Assembly (NCBI RefSeq): GCF_009769735.1 | Contig: NZ_WSRO01000002.1 | Location: 310,001 to 374,000 of the forward strand | From: Streptomyces sp. BA2 | GTDB taxonomy: Bacteria; Actinomycetota; Actinomycetes; Streptomycetales; Streptomycetaceae | Direction: 5' to 3' | Length of the DNA: 64,000 nt | Position numbers and translations under genes: made by a program | Notes under the pieces: generated by a model | Database searches by the model: none | Told to the model about the DNA's origin: nothing | The model's input: the letters and a program-made list of their open reading frames with translations, nothing else | Shown: piece by piece, positions 35,273 to 43,015 of the stretch | Numbering within the stretch: the stretch's first letter is position 1 | Layout of the letters: each line of letters opens with the position of its first letter

Positions 35273-35719
35273 CTATATCCGCAGGAGTTGCAGTTCGGAG
35301 AGCGAAGGTGGCGCACGGCCGCCGTCGAGACTGCTTCCGTTCCAGGCCGCATGTACGGGCGACGGCGCGACGCAGTCGGCAACGGCCGGTGGCAGGGTCG
35401 GCAGTGCGGGAGCCCCTGACACTCCGCTCGAGGAACACGCCGGGTCGGCATGCTGCACATGGCCTCCGCCGCCGCACCCGCCGCCGTCGTGATCACATAC
35501 GGTCGGCGCCGCCATGGAGGCGACGTCCGGAGCGCTGTCGGCGTCCATGCCCAGGTGCGCTGAGGTTTCGACGGCCTGGTGGTGCCCGGCGGGCTCGACA
35601 GACACCTGCGCCGAGCCGAGGCCGTGCATGCCGAGCAAGCCGAACAGCAGCCCGAGCATGAGCAGACCGCCGCACCGCAACGGCGGGCGCGATCGAGCTG
35701 GCAGGTCCGGGCGCTTCAC
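35273..35719 (-). CDS. DUF6153-type membrane-anchored protein
   Basis: 148 aa from GTG (VKRPDLPARS). One helix (GGLLMLGLLFGLLGMHGLG) is followed by His-rich AGHHQAVETSAHLG, a Cys/His/Gly cluster (TVCDHDGGGCGGGGHVQHAD, then PACSSS) and the ending LSELQLLRI. It sits 92 nt upstream of the DUF305 lipoprotein, likely in one transcript. The CxxxxxxC-H-x-x-H cluster looks metal-binding. The start could also be an ATG eight codons upstream. Confidence 0.75.
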   Translation of the reverse strand: MKRPDLPARSRPPLRCGGLLMLGLLFGLLGMHGLGSAQVSVEPAGHHQAVETSAHLGMDADSAPDVASMAAPTVCDHDGGGCGGGGHVQHADPACSSSGVSGAPALPTLPPAVADCVAPSPVHAAWNGSSLDGGRAPPSLSELQLLRI

Positions 35720-35817
35720 GCTCTCATCGTAGGCACATGCCACTGCACCCTTGCGACGCCTGGCCCGACCGGCCCCTGCCTGCTACGGATCTGCGCGTTG
35801 GCAGGCTTGCGCTCTCC

Positions 35818-36612
35818 TCACCAGGAAGTCGGACCCGACGCCTCGAATGCGGCGTCGCCGTTCAGGTAGCGCTTCGGCGAGGTGCCGACGGTTCGGCGGA
35901 ACGCCGCCAAGAACGCACTCGGGGTCGCGTATCCCACGTCGCGCGCGACCCCGGACACGGGGCGGCCTTCGGCGAGGAGGGACAAGGCGGACCGCAGTCG
36001 CACATGGGTGCGCCAGCGATCAAAACTCATGCCCGTGTCCTGGACGAACAAGCGGGTCAGGGTGCGTCGGCTCACCCCGATGGCCCGCGCGTGGGCCTCA
36101 AGGCTTCGTTGGTCTGCGGGGTCGGTGAGCAGAGTGTCCGCCACGGCGCGCACGCGCTCGTCGACGGGTTGCGGCACGTCGATGGGCGTCGTCGGCAGGG
36201 GGTGCAGCAGATCCAGGACGACCGCCTCGGCCCGCAGGCGAGCGTCATCGGCGAGGTCCTGCCGGTTGAGGTAGGAGATCAAGTGGGCGAGCAGGCCGTC
36301 CACTCCGACCGGCGTGGGCTCTGCCCAGTCCACGTGGCACCGGTCCGGTTCGAGGTAGAGGCTGCACAACACCGCCTCGCGGGTCGCACCCGTGCGGTGG
36401 ACCACTCCGGCAGGGATCCAGAGCGCCCGTGTCGGCGGCAGCACCCAATGGGTGTCTTTGACGGCAATCCCGAGTACACCGCTTCGTGTCCAGGCCAGTT
36501 GATGCTGCGGGTGGCTGTGAGGTTCGATCCACTGCCCCGCCGCCAGTGGGAAGTTCCCTACGACGATCGCCCCCACTCCGGGTGGCACGGCACCGTCTTC
36601 GGCCTTGGTCAT
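35818..36612 (-). CDS. AraC-family regulator with cupin sensor domain
   Basis: 264 aa. N-terminal cupin-like domain (IEPHSHPQHQLAWTRSGVLG, PPTRALWIPAGVVHRTGATR) and C-terminal double HTH (RSLEAHARAIGVSRRTLTRL, PVSGVARDVGYATPSAFLAA, FRRTVGTSPKRYL). It resembles NimR-type regulators, which control a divergent MFS exporter. The DHA2 exporter starting at 36772 is divergent, giving the same arrangement. Confidence 0.92.
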   Translation of the reverse strand: MTKAEDGAVPPGVGAIVVGNFPLAAGQWIEPHSHPQHQLAWTRSGVLGIAVKDTHWVLPPTRALWIPAGVVHRTGATREAVLCSLYLEPDRCHVDWAEPTPVGVDGLLAHLISYLNRQDLADDARLRAEAVVLDLLHPLPTTPIDVPQPVDERVRAVADTLLTDPADQRSLEAHARAIGVSRRTLTRLFVQDTGMSFDRWRTHVRLRSALSLLAEGRPVSGVARDVGYATPSAFLAAFRRTVGTSPKRYLNGDAAFEASGPTSW

Positions 36613-36771
36613 GCATGCCAGGGTATGTCCTCAACACGACATGATCTGGCCCCGTAGCGGATTGTGGCCAGCCAAGGCCCATACGTAGCGTCGTCGCATG
36701 CCGATCATCCCTTCGCGCCAAGAGCGCCCCCGCGGGCCAGCCTTGACTCACACACCGGCGGGTCGCCCGTC

Positions 36772-38229
36772 ATGACCGCCGCCGCCACCCCGGCGACCGG
36801 CACCAACCGCCGCCGCCGTCGGGCGCTGATCGTGCTGTGCTTCGTACAGTTCATGCTCGTACTGGACGACAACGTGGTGAGCGTCGCGCTTCCCGCCGTC
36901 CGGGACGAACTCGGGTTCAGCGCCACAGGACTGGCCTGGGTCGTCAACGCGTACTTCCTCGCCTTCGGCGGGTTGTTGCTCCTGTCGGGGCGCGCGGCAG
37001 ACCTGCTCGGTCGCCGACGCGTCTTCCTCACTGGTGTGGCGCTGTTCGGTGCCGCGAGTCTCGCCTGCGGACTCGCTCAGGAGCCCTGGCAACTGGTGGC
37101 GGGGCGGTTCGCCCAGGGTGCGGGTGCGGCCATGGCCAGTCCGGCCGCACTGTCACTGATCACGCTTCTGTTCCCCGGTCCCGATGAGCGAGCCAAGGCG
37201 TTCGGCATCTGGGGCGGCATCGCCGGTCTTGGCGGCACGATGGGCCTGGTGATCTCCGGCGCGCTGACCGGCCTCGCCTCCTGGCGGTGGATCTTCCTGA
37301 TCAACCTGCCCGTGGCCGCCCTGGCCCTCGCCCTGGTCCCGCGTCTGATCGTCGAGAGCCGGGCCAGTCGCTCGTCACGCCTGGACGTTCCAGGTGCGGT
37401 ACTGGGCACAGGCGCCGTCCTGACTCTGGTCTACGGTCTGCTCCAGGCCGGGGAGTCGGGATGGACCGACCCAGCCGTCACCGGGCCCCTGCTCATCGCC
37501 ATCATCCTGACTGTCGCGTTCCTCGCGGTCGAGTCGCGTACGGCCGAGCCCTTGGTGGCGTTGTCATTCCTGGCCTCACGGACCCGTGCCGTCGCCAACG
37601 GTGTAACCCTGCTGTTCTCCGCCGGCATGTACGCGATGGCCTTCCTACTGATGATCCACCTGCAGACTGTGCTCGGTTACGGTCCACTCAAGGCAGGTCT
37701 CGCCTATCTGCCCTACGGCGCCGGAATCCTCACCGGCATGTGGCTCTCCTCCCACGCAGTGATCAGAGTTGGGATGCGCCGGGCCCTCGTGGTGTCGACC
37801 CTGATCAGCGCGGCCGGACTGCTCCTGCTGTCCGGCATCGCGCCCGGCGACGACTACGCGTCCGGCGTACTGCCCGCCATGCTCGTCTCAAGCCTCGGCT
37901 GCGGCCTGAGCCTGCCCGCCCTGACCGTCGCCGCGCTCACAGGCACCACCGAGGAGAACGCCGGTCTCGGCTCAGCGGTCCTCAGCTCCGTCCAACAGGT
38001 CGGCGGCGCAGTGGGGTTGGCGATCCTGGTCACCCTGGCCGCAAGCCGCAGCGACGCCCTGGCCGACTCGGCGGGACCTCTGCACGCTGCGACGGAAGGC
38101 TTCTCGCTCGCGCTCACCATCGCCGCGGGTCTCCTCATGCTCGGCGCCGTCCTCATCGCCACGCTGCTCGGGGGCCACCGCTCAGGACCCGCGGTCGGCG
38201 CCCACGAAACTCCAGCACAGCGCGGATAG
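36772..38229 (+). CDS. MFS drug exporter, DHA2 family
   Basis: 485 aa, 14 helices. CFVQFMLVLDDNVVSVALPA is the DHA2 helix 1 signature; GGLLLLSGRAADLLGRRRVF the 2-3 loop; AQGAGAAMASPAALSLITLL and GGIAGLGGTMGLVISGAL helices 4-5. The C-terminal tail ends in a short polar stretch. The ATG at 36772 is the usual start for the family. It is controlled most likely by the divergent AraC regulator; the substrate is unknown. Confidence 0.92.
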   Translation: MTAAATPATGTNRRRRRALIVLCFVQFMLVLDDNVVSVALPAVRDELGFSATGLAWVVNAYFLAFGGLLLLSGRAADLLGRRRVFLTGVALFGAASLACGLAQEPWQLVAGRFAQGAGAAMASPAALSLITLLFPGPDERAKAFGIWGGIAGLGGTMGLVISGALTGLASWRWIFLINLPVAALALALVPRLIVESRASRSSRLDVPGAVLGTGAVLTLVYGLLQAGESGWTDPAVTGPLLIAIILTVAFLAVESRTAEPLVALSFLASRTRAVANGVTLLFSAGMYAMAFLLMIHLQTVLGYGPLKAGLAYLPYGAGILTGMWLSSHAVIRVGMRRALVVSTLISAAGLLLLSGIAPGDDYASGVLPAMLVSSLGCGLSLPALTVAALTGTTEENAGLGSAVLSSVQQVGGAVGLAILVTLAASRSDALADSAGPLHAATEGFSLALTIAAGLLMLGAVLIATLLGGHRSGPAVGAHETPAQRG

Positions 38230-38256
38230 CGGCGCACAACCGCCTCGCAGCTGCCG

Positions 38257-38288
38257 GCCACGGCCATGACGCCCTCCATTGCCGTGGC
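38257..38288. terminator. Possible bidirectional terminator
   Basis: GCCACGGC and GCCGTGGC form an 8-bp stem with a 16-nt loop between the convergent exporter and ATP-grasp genes. Confidence 0.4.
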
Positions 38289-38297
38289 GGTGGAGGT

Positions 38298-39296
38298 CTA
38301 TGGCCGAGCCGTCGACCGGGCGGCCACCGTGTCGGCAAGCAGCGCCTGGGCGACGTCGCCAGTGATGTCGTCCAGGCCGAGGAGGTCGATTCGTTCGTCC
38401 AGGCCGCCCGGGTTGACGACGTTGAACTCGAAGACGTATGGGTAGGCGAGGTCGATCCCGGCGAAGCGGATGCCGTGCTCGCGCAGCCGGGCTCCGATGC
38501 GCGTGCACAGTTCGTGCTCGTCCGCGGTGAGTTCGGTTTCGGCGCAGCGGGCGCGGTGGGCGGTGTTGCCGCGGTGCTCGCCGGGCGCCAGGTGATGTGC
38601 CTGCTGGGCCACCGGCCGACCCGCGGCGATGATCACTCTCTTCTCCTCGGCGTGCGGCACGAACTGCTGCAGCGCGCAGTAGCGGCCGCGGAACCCGGCC
38701 AGGCTGCCCTTGGTGAGCAGTTCGGTCACCGCCGCGTTGCCGGTCATGGACTGCAGCAGCACCTGGTTGTTCGTCGAGCCTGGCTCCAGTACATACACGT
38801 CGGCGCCCGCGTCGTCGTCTGTCGGCTTGACCAGCCAGGTGGCATCGGTGTCCGTGCCGCAGATCGTGGACAGTTCCGCGTAGGAGCTGGTGATGACGGT
38901 GTGCGGCAGGTGCTGCGGGTCCACGATCGCGGGGAGGTTGGTCTTGTTGCCCAGCATCAGGATGCCGGTGACGTCGTTGACGAACGGCACCTGCCGGTTG
39001 AGCCGCCACAGCAGCTGCCAGGCTTCCGTCTGCACGGAGGGCTGCGGGTAGTTGAGAACCCAGACGGCGTCCATGTCCGCCAAGCCGCGCGGCACGGGCC
39101 GTCCGGGGACGGGAGCGTGCGCTTGCAGGACGCTCTCCACCCGGCACGCCGAAGCGCGCACCTCGGCGTCGTAGGAGCTGAGGCGGTTGACCGAGCCGAA
39201 CCACACCTCGTGACCGGCCGCGGTCAGGGCGTTGGCGTACAGGGCATGGCAGGTGTCGAGTTCCGTCAGTGTGCCGATCAGCAGGGCTACCCGCAC
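38298..39296 (-). CDS. ATP-grasp ligase, glutathione synthetase-like
   Basis: 332 aa from GTG, AAGGAG seven bases upstream. Pre-ATP-grasp domain VRVALLIGTLTELDTCHALY, AMDAVWVLNYPQPSVQTEAW, VPFVNDVTGILMLGNKTNLP. ATP-grasp lysines in DATWLVKPTDDDAGADVYVL and the C-terminal metal site FAGIDLAYPYVFEFNVVNPG (Glu, Asn). It resembles GshB, yet Streptomyces use mycothiol instead of glutathione. A different carboxylate-amine ligation, for example in a natural-product or peptide-tailoring pathway, is therefore likely. No partner genes are coupled to it. Confidence 0.85.
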   Translation of the reverse strand: MRVALLIGTLTELDTCHALYANALTAAGHEVWFGSVNRLSSYDAEVRASACRVESVLQAHAPVPGRPVPRGLADMDAVWVLNYPQPSVQTEAWQLLWRLNRQVPFVNDVTGILMLGNKTNLPAIVDPQHLPHTVITSSYAELSTICGTDTDATWLVKPTDDDAGADVYVLEPGSTNNQVLLQSMTGNAAVTELLTKGSLAGFRGRYCALQQFVPHAEEKRVIIAAGRPVAQQAHHLAPGEHRGNTAHRARCAETELTADEHELCTRIGARLREHGIRFAGIDLAYPYVFEFNVVNPGGLDERIDLLGLDDITGDVAQALLADTVAARSTARP

Positions 39297-39607
39297 GGGC
39301 AATCTCCTTGAGGTGGTCGGAGTGTTCCAAGGCAGCCCGAGACTTCCCACCTCATCGGTCCGTCACGCCGTGCGCGAAGTCCGCGGCGCTGACGCAATGG
39401 GGGAGTTTCCGTTGTCCGGATCCATCTGCCTGGCCACGCCCAGCCGTCAGGTCACGTCGCCATCCCGCCGAAGCACAATTAGGCCATTTCCGATAACTCC
39501 TCAGATAGACAAGGAATCGCTCTTACATCGGGTCGTTGCGGCGGCTAACTTCGTGCTCCCCGACCCTCCGGTCGGGCCGAAGCAGACGGAGAAGAGGGGA
39601 TGGGATC
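39297..39607. other. 311-nt divergent intergenic region
   Basis: Holds the 5' regions of the ATP-grasp gene (minus) and the lamin-tail gene (plus). A perfect hairpin CCCGACC-CTCC-GGTCGGG lies at 39558-39575, about 30 nt upstream of the lamin-tail start. No precursor-like peptide ORF with a ribosome site is visible beside the ATP-grasp gene. Confidence 0.5.
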
Positions 39608-40468
39608 ATGTCCAAAGTCGATACATCGGGCGTCTGGACGGCCATCAGCGTCAGCCCGCCCGGACTCGAAGGTCTCACCACCGACAACGTCAAGTGGGGT
39701 GTCCCTGCGGGGTCGGGCAAGAGCGGGTACATGTTCTCCGGGGGCACGGTCGACGTGCTGCTCGACGGCACCGAGTTCACACTCGGGACGATCACTCACC
39801 AGAACTTCCCGATCCAGGCCATGCCCCAAAGCCAGTTCTGGGTCGACCTCGCGGCCCACGTCGTGTTCGAAGACCAGGTGACACACGACTTCAGCTTCCG
39901 CTTCCAGCACAACGAGACACCGAATGTCGGGCCGAACCCCGAGGACATCGTCGATCTGCCCACACGGGTCTCCCCCGAGACGGTCACGATCGACAACACC
40001 GAATACGCCGTGGTGATCACCGGGTTCAAGCAGGGCGGCCAGATCGTCACCCGCTTCCTCAGCCCGGAGAACGCCGCCAACAACGCCGACCTGGTCGCGG
40101 TACTCGCGCGCACCGGTCAGCCTGATGTGCACATCACCACGGTGCGCTTCAAAGGTGACGTCAAGCGCACACAGGCCGACGAGTTCGTGGAGGTCGTCAA
40201 CCGGGGAACCGCCCCGGCCGACATCTCCGGCTGGGTCCTCGGCGCCGACGACGCGGGGCAGAACTTCACCTTCCCGCCGGGCACCGTGCTCCTGCCCGGC
40301 CAACGCATACGGATCTACACCAACCAGATCCACGCCGAGTGGGGTGGCTACACCTACGGCAGCGGACGGCCGATCTGGAACGACCGTGGCGATGCCGCCA
40401 AGCTGCGTGACACGGACGGCAACATCGCTTCCGAGTACCGCTACGGATCGGCTGCGGCAACCCCGTAA
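39608..40468 (+). CDS. Choice-of-anchor K / lamin-tail domain protein
   Basis: 286 aa. The N-terminal half (residues 1-165) is a beta-sandwich of the choice-of-anchor K type (FTLGTITHQNFPIQAMPQSQ, DFSFRFQHNETPNVGPNPED). The C-terminal half is an LTD (lamin-tail) domain: DEFVEVVNRGTAPADISGWV, FPPGTVLLPGQRIRIYTNQI, then PIWNDRGDAAKLRDTDGNIA. Both are usually extracellular modules, yet there is no signal peptide after the ATG at 39608. The frame upstream offers no leader. It may leave by another route or act inside the cell. Confidence 0.82.
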   Translation: MSKVDTSGVWTAISVSPPGLEGLTTDNVKWGVPAGSGKSGYMFSGGTVDVLLDGTEFTLGTITHQNFPIQAMPQSQFWVDLAAHVVFEDQVTHDFSFRFQHNETPNVGPNPEDIVDLPTRVSPETVTIDNTEYAVVITGFKQGGQIVTRFLSPENAANNADLVAVLARTGQPDVHITTVRFKGDVKRTQADEFVEVVNRGTAPADISGWVLGADDAGQNFTFPPGTVLLPGQRIRIYTNQIHAEWGGYTYGSGRPIWNDRGDAAKLRDTDGNIASEYRYGSAAATP

Positions 40469-40500
40469 GTCCGCTCGCACCGCGAGGAGCGCCCGGGCCG

Positions 40501-40581
40501 GACCATCAGGGCATCGGCTATGAAGCTGTTCCGCCAAGGCGGAACGAACCAGCCGCCGATGCCCTGCAGGTCCTGATGGTC
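40501..40581. terminator. 81-nt nested palindrome between convergent genes
   Basis: Three nested stems: GACCATCAGG with CCTGATGGTC outermost, GGGCATCGGCT with AGCCGCCGATGCCC, and innermost GTTCCGCC-AA-GGCGGAAC. It can form one long hairpin on either strand, so it may terminate both flanking genes. A mobile-element origin is possible. Confidence 0.6.
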
Positions 40582-40670
40582 TTCACCCTCAGCATGGGCC
40601 AGCGCCTGAAGCCTTGAACCGGCCCCGGACTCACCTGGATCGGTCCAGAGGCTCCCGACAGCGGCTGGTC

Positions 40671-42137
40671 CTAGAGGTGGCCGAGAGGGGGCCAGTAACC
40701 GGGAGTGCGGTCCTCGATGGCCTGTGCGGCGTCGAGAATGCGCTCCTCGGTGAAACGTCCCCCGATGATCTGCACGCCGACCGGCAGTCCCTCCGCGAGG
40801 AGCGACGGCACGGTGACGGCGGGGAAGCCCAGGATGGGCACGGCGGTCATCGGCCACATGGCGGCGACGAGTTCGGCGGCGCGCTGCGGGGAGGAGATGT
40901 CGGCGTCCTGCTCGAAGGGCAGTTCCGCGCAGACCGGGGTGAGCAACATCCTCTCGCTGCCCAGGAGTTGCTGTAGCTCGGTGATGAGGGAGGCGCGCCG
41001 GGACCAGCCGTTGATGTAGGTCTCCAGTGAGGGCTGCTCACCCCACACGGCCGCGGCGGCGGCGAAGGAGTACTTCAGGGAGGTGCGGATGCCCTCGTCC
41101 CCGATGCGGTCCACCACGGGGAGAGTTGGGCGGAAGTCCTCGTAGATCAGCAGCGACCACAGGCGCGCGGCCTCGGCGATCAGGGGCAGGTCGTCGAGTT
41201 CCTCGATCTCGTACCCGGCGTCGGCCAGGTGCGCGGCGGCGGCGTCGACGGCCAAGTCGACGGCGGGCTGGTTCTTGACGGTGCCGATGCCGCGGACGAT
41301 GCTCACGCGCCGCGCCGCGCCCCGCGGCAGGGGGCCGGGCGCGGCGGGGATGCCGTAGGGGTCGCGCAGGTCCGGGGTGGTCATGACCCGCAGGGCGAGT
41401 CTGGCGTCGGCCACGGTGCGGGCCAGCGGCCCCTCGACCGCGCAGGCCTGCACGGTGGGCGGCAGTTCGACCTGGACCGTGCCGTCGGGCGTGTCGACGA
41501 AGGCGGGCGGCGCCCAGTTGGAGATCCGGCCGACGGTGGGGCGGATGCCGACCACTCCGCAGCAGGCCGCCGGATAGCGGATGGAGCCGCCGATGTCGTT
41601 GCCCTGCGCGATCGGGGTCATCCCGGCCGCGAGGCTGCTGGACGCACCGCCGCTGGAGCCGCCGGGGGTGCGGGCGGGGTCCCAGGGGTTGAGGGTGCGG
41701 CCGTGCAGGTCGTTGGTCGAGAACCAGCGGTAGGAGAAGGCGGGCGCGTTGCTCCGGCCCAGCAGTACGGCGCCGGACTCGCGCAGTGCCGTGACACAGG
41801 CCGCGTCGCCCTGGGCCTCAGCGGCGGCGAGGGCGGCCACGCCGTGGCTGGTGGCGTAACCCTTCTGATCCGTATTGATCTTGGTGGATACGGGTACGCC
41901 GTGGAGCGGGCCGAGTTCTTCGCCCGCGATGACGGCCTGGTCGGCGCGGCGGGCGGCAGCCAGCGCCTCGTCGGGGCGGACGTCGGCGAGCGCCGCCAAG
42001 CGGGGGTTGGTCTCTTCGATCCGCGCGAGACAGGACCGTACGACATCGGCGGACGAGATCTCACGTGTCCGGATGGCGGCGGCCAGGTCACTCGCGGTGC
42101 GCTGCCACAACGCGGCAGGCGGATTCTGGGATTCCAT
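40671..42137 (-). CDS. Amidase (amidase signature family)
   Basis: 488 aa. Catalytic Ser-cisSer-Lys region complete: Lys in LHGVPVSTKINTDQKGYATS, the Ser pair in RTPGGSSGGASSSLAAGMTP and GNDIGGSIRYPAACCGVVGI. The C-terminal VPILGFPAVTVPSLLAEGLP with VGVQIIGGRF matches the family end. It hydrolyses amides to acid and ammonia or amine. GAGGCGAAG precedes the ATG. A TetR-type operator lies 100 nt upstream, tying it to the neighbouring TetR/CocE-type/ABC-importer genes. Confidence 0.92.
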   Translation of the reverse strand: MESQNPPAALWQRTASDLAAAIRTREISSADVVRSCLARIEETNPRLAALADVRPDEALAAARRADQAVIAGEELGPLHGVPVSTKINTDQKGYATSHGVAALAAAEAQGDAACVTALRESGAVLLGRSNAPAFSYRWFSTNDLHGRTLNPWDPARTPGGSSGGASSSLAAGMTPIAQGNDIGGSIRYPAACCGVVGIRPTVGRISNWAPPAFVDTPDGTVQVELPPTVQACAVEGPLARTVADARLALRVMTTPDLRDPYGIPAAPGPLPRGAARRVSIVRGIGTVKNQPAVDLAVDAAAAHLADAGYEIEELDDLPLIAEAARLWSLLIYEDFRPTLPVVDRIGDEGIRTSLKYSFAAAAAVWGEQPSLETYINGWSRRASLITELQQLLGSERMLLTPVCAELPFEQDADISSPQRAAELVAAMWPMTAVPILGFPAVTVPSLLAEGLPVGVQIIGGRFTEERILDAAQAIEDRTPGYWPPLGHL

Positions 42138-42238
42138 CTTCGCCTCGATGAGGGGAGGCCGACAGCACCGAGCGGCGGCTCGGGCATGCGGCGAGGGCGT
42201 CGGAGAGCCGCTCCGCTGCGGGAAAGCTACGGAAAAGC

Positions 42239-42260
42239 AACGACGTAATACAACGTCGTT
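42239..42260. promoter_or_regulatory. Operator-like inverted repeats upstream of the amidase
   Basis: AACGACG, eight bases, CGTCGTT form a perfect palindrome. Overlapping it, ATACAACG-T-CGTTTTAT (42249-42265) resembles the sites before the CocE-type gene. The amidase promoter probably lies here. Confidence 0.6.
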
Positions 42261-42298
42261 TTATGTGCCGCACAGCCTCACCGTCCGCACGCGGCCTG

Positions 42299-42910
42299 TC
42301 AAGACCCGGACGCCCGACCGCTCGTGTCCTTCGCGGACGCGCCATCCCGAAGCATCTCGACCACCGCCTGGGCGGCCCGTTCCCCACGCTCCGCCGGCCA
42401 CCCCTCGGGGTCTTCGAGGGCGGACAGCCAGTAGCCGCGGAACAGCAGGTGCAGGACGTCGGCGGCAAGGTCAGGGCCGGGGACGTCCGCCTCGGTGACC
42501 ACACCCTGCAACTCCTCGCGCTGGTCCCGCGCGAGCTCCCTGACCTGCTCGGCCTCACGTCCCGCGGCCGGGCCCGCGGCGATGATCTCCATCAGCAGCC
42601 TGCGCATGACCTCGTCGTCGTCGACGGTGGAGCACATCCAGCGCGCGAGCGCCGACAGCCGCTCGATGCCTTGCACGCCGCTCAGCAGGCCGTCCGCCTC
42701 GCGCGCCCACTCCCGCTCGGCGTGGCGCAGCGCGTTGACCATGAGGTCGGCGCGGCTCGGAACGTAGTTGGTGACCACGGCGGTCGAGCCGCCGAGCCGT
42801 TCGGCGACGGCGCGGATGGTCACGGCGCGCACCCCCCGCTCGCGGGCGACCTCGATGGTGGCGGCGGCGATCTCGTCGAGCCGGTGGGCTGCGTCTACCT
42901 CGATGGGCAT
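42299..42910 (-). CDS. TetR-family regulator
   Basis: 203 aa. HTH at residues 8-55: HRLDEIAAATIEVARERGVR, AVTIRAVAERLGGSTAVVTN, YVPSRADLMVNALRHAE. The C-terminal BetI-like domain has ARWMCSTVDDDEVMRRLLME and FRGYWLSALEDPEGWPA. It is divergent from the CocE-type hydrolase (105 nt) and is read in the same direction as the amidase beyond it. ATACAACG-type inverted repeats at both flanking promoters make it the likely local repressor. Confidence 0.9.
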   Translation of the reverse strand: MPIEVDAAHRLDEIAAATIEVARERGVRAVTIRAVAERLGGSTAVVTNYVPSRADLMVNALRHAEREWAREADGLLSGVQGIERLSALARWMCSTVDDDEVMRRLLMEIIAAGPAAGREAEQVRELARDQREELQGVVTEADVPGPDLAADVLHLLFRGYWLSALEDPEGWPAERGERAAQAVVEMLRDGASAKDTSGRASGS

Positions 42911-42959
42911 CTCGGCGTCCTCTTCAGGGTGTTGACGGGGTGACGGGCAGCTGCAATGT

Positions 42960-42997
42960 TGTCATACAACGCCGTTACACAACCTCGTTGTATGACA
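42960..42997. promoter_or_regulatory. Double operator between TetR and the CocE-type gene
   Basis: TGTCATACAACG and CGTTGTATGACA are perfect 12-bp inverted arms with a 14-nt spacer. Each arm also begins an imperfect palindrome of the form ATACAACG-N-CGTTGTAT, so two repressor dimers could sit side by side, 19 nt before the CocE-type start. Confidence 0.7.
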
Positions 42998-43015
42998 TCT
43001 GGCTGGAGATCACCC

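Noticed and set aside
38298..40468. An ATP-grasp/RiPP cluster with the lamin-tail gene
   Set aside because: The two genes are divergent, no precursor peptide with ribosome site lies between them, and the ATP-grasp protein looks like GshB rather than a graspetide ligase.
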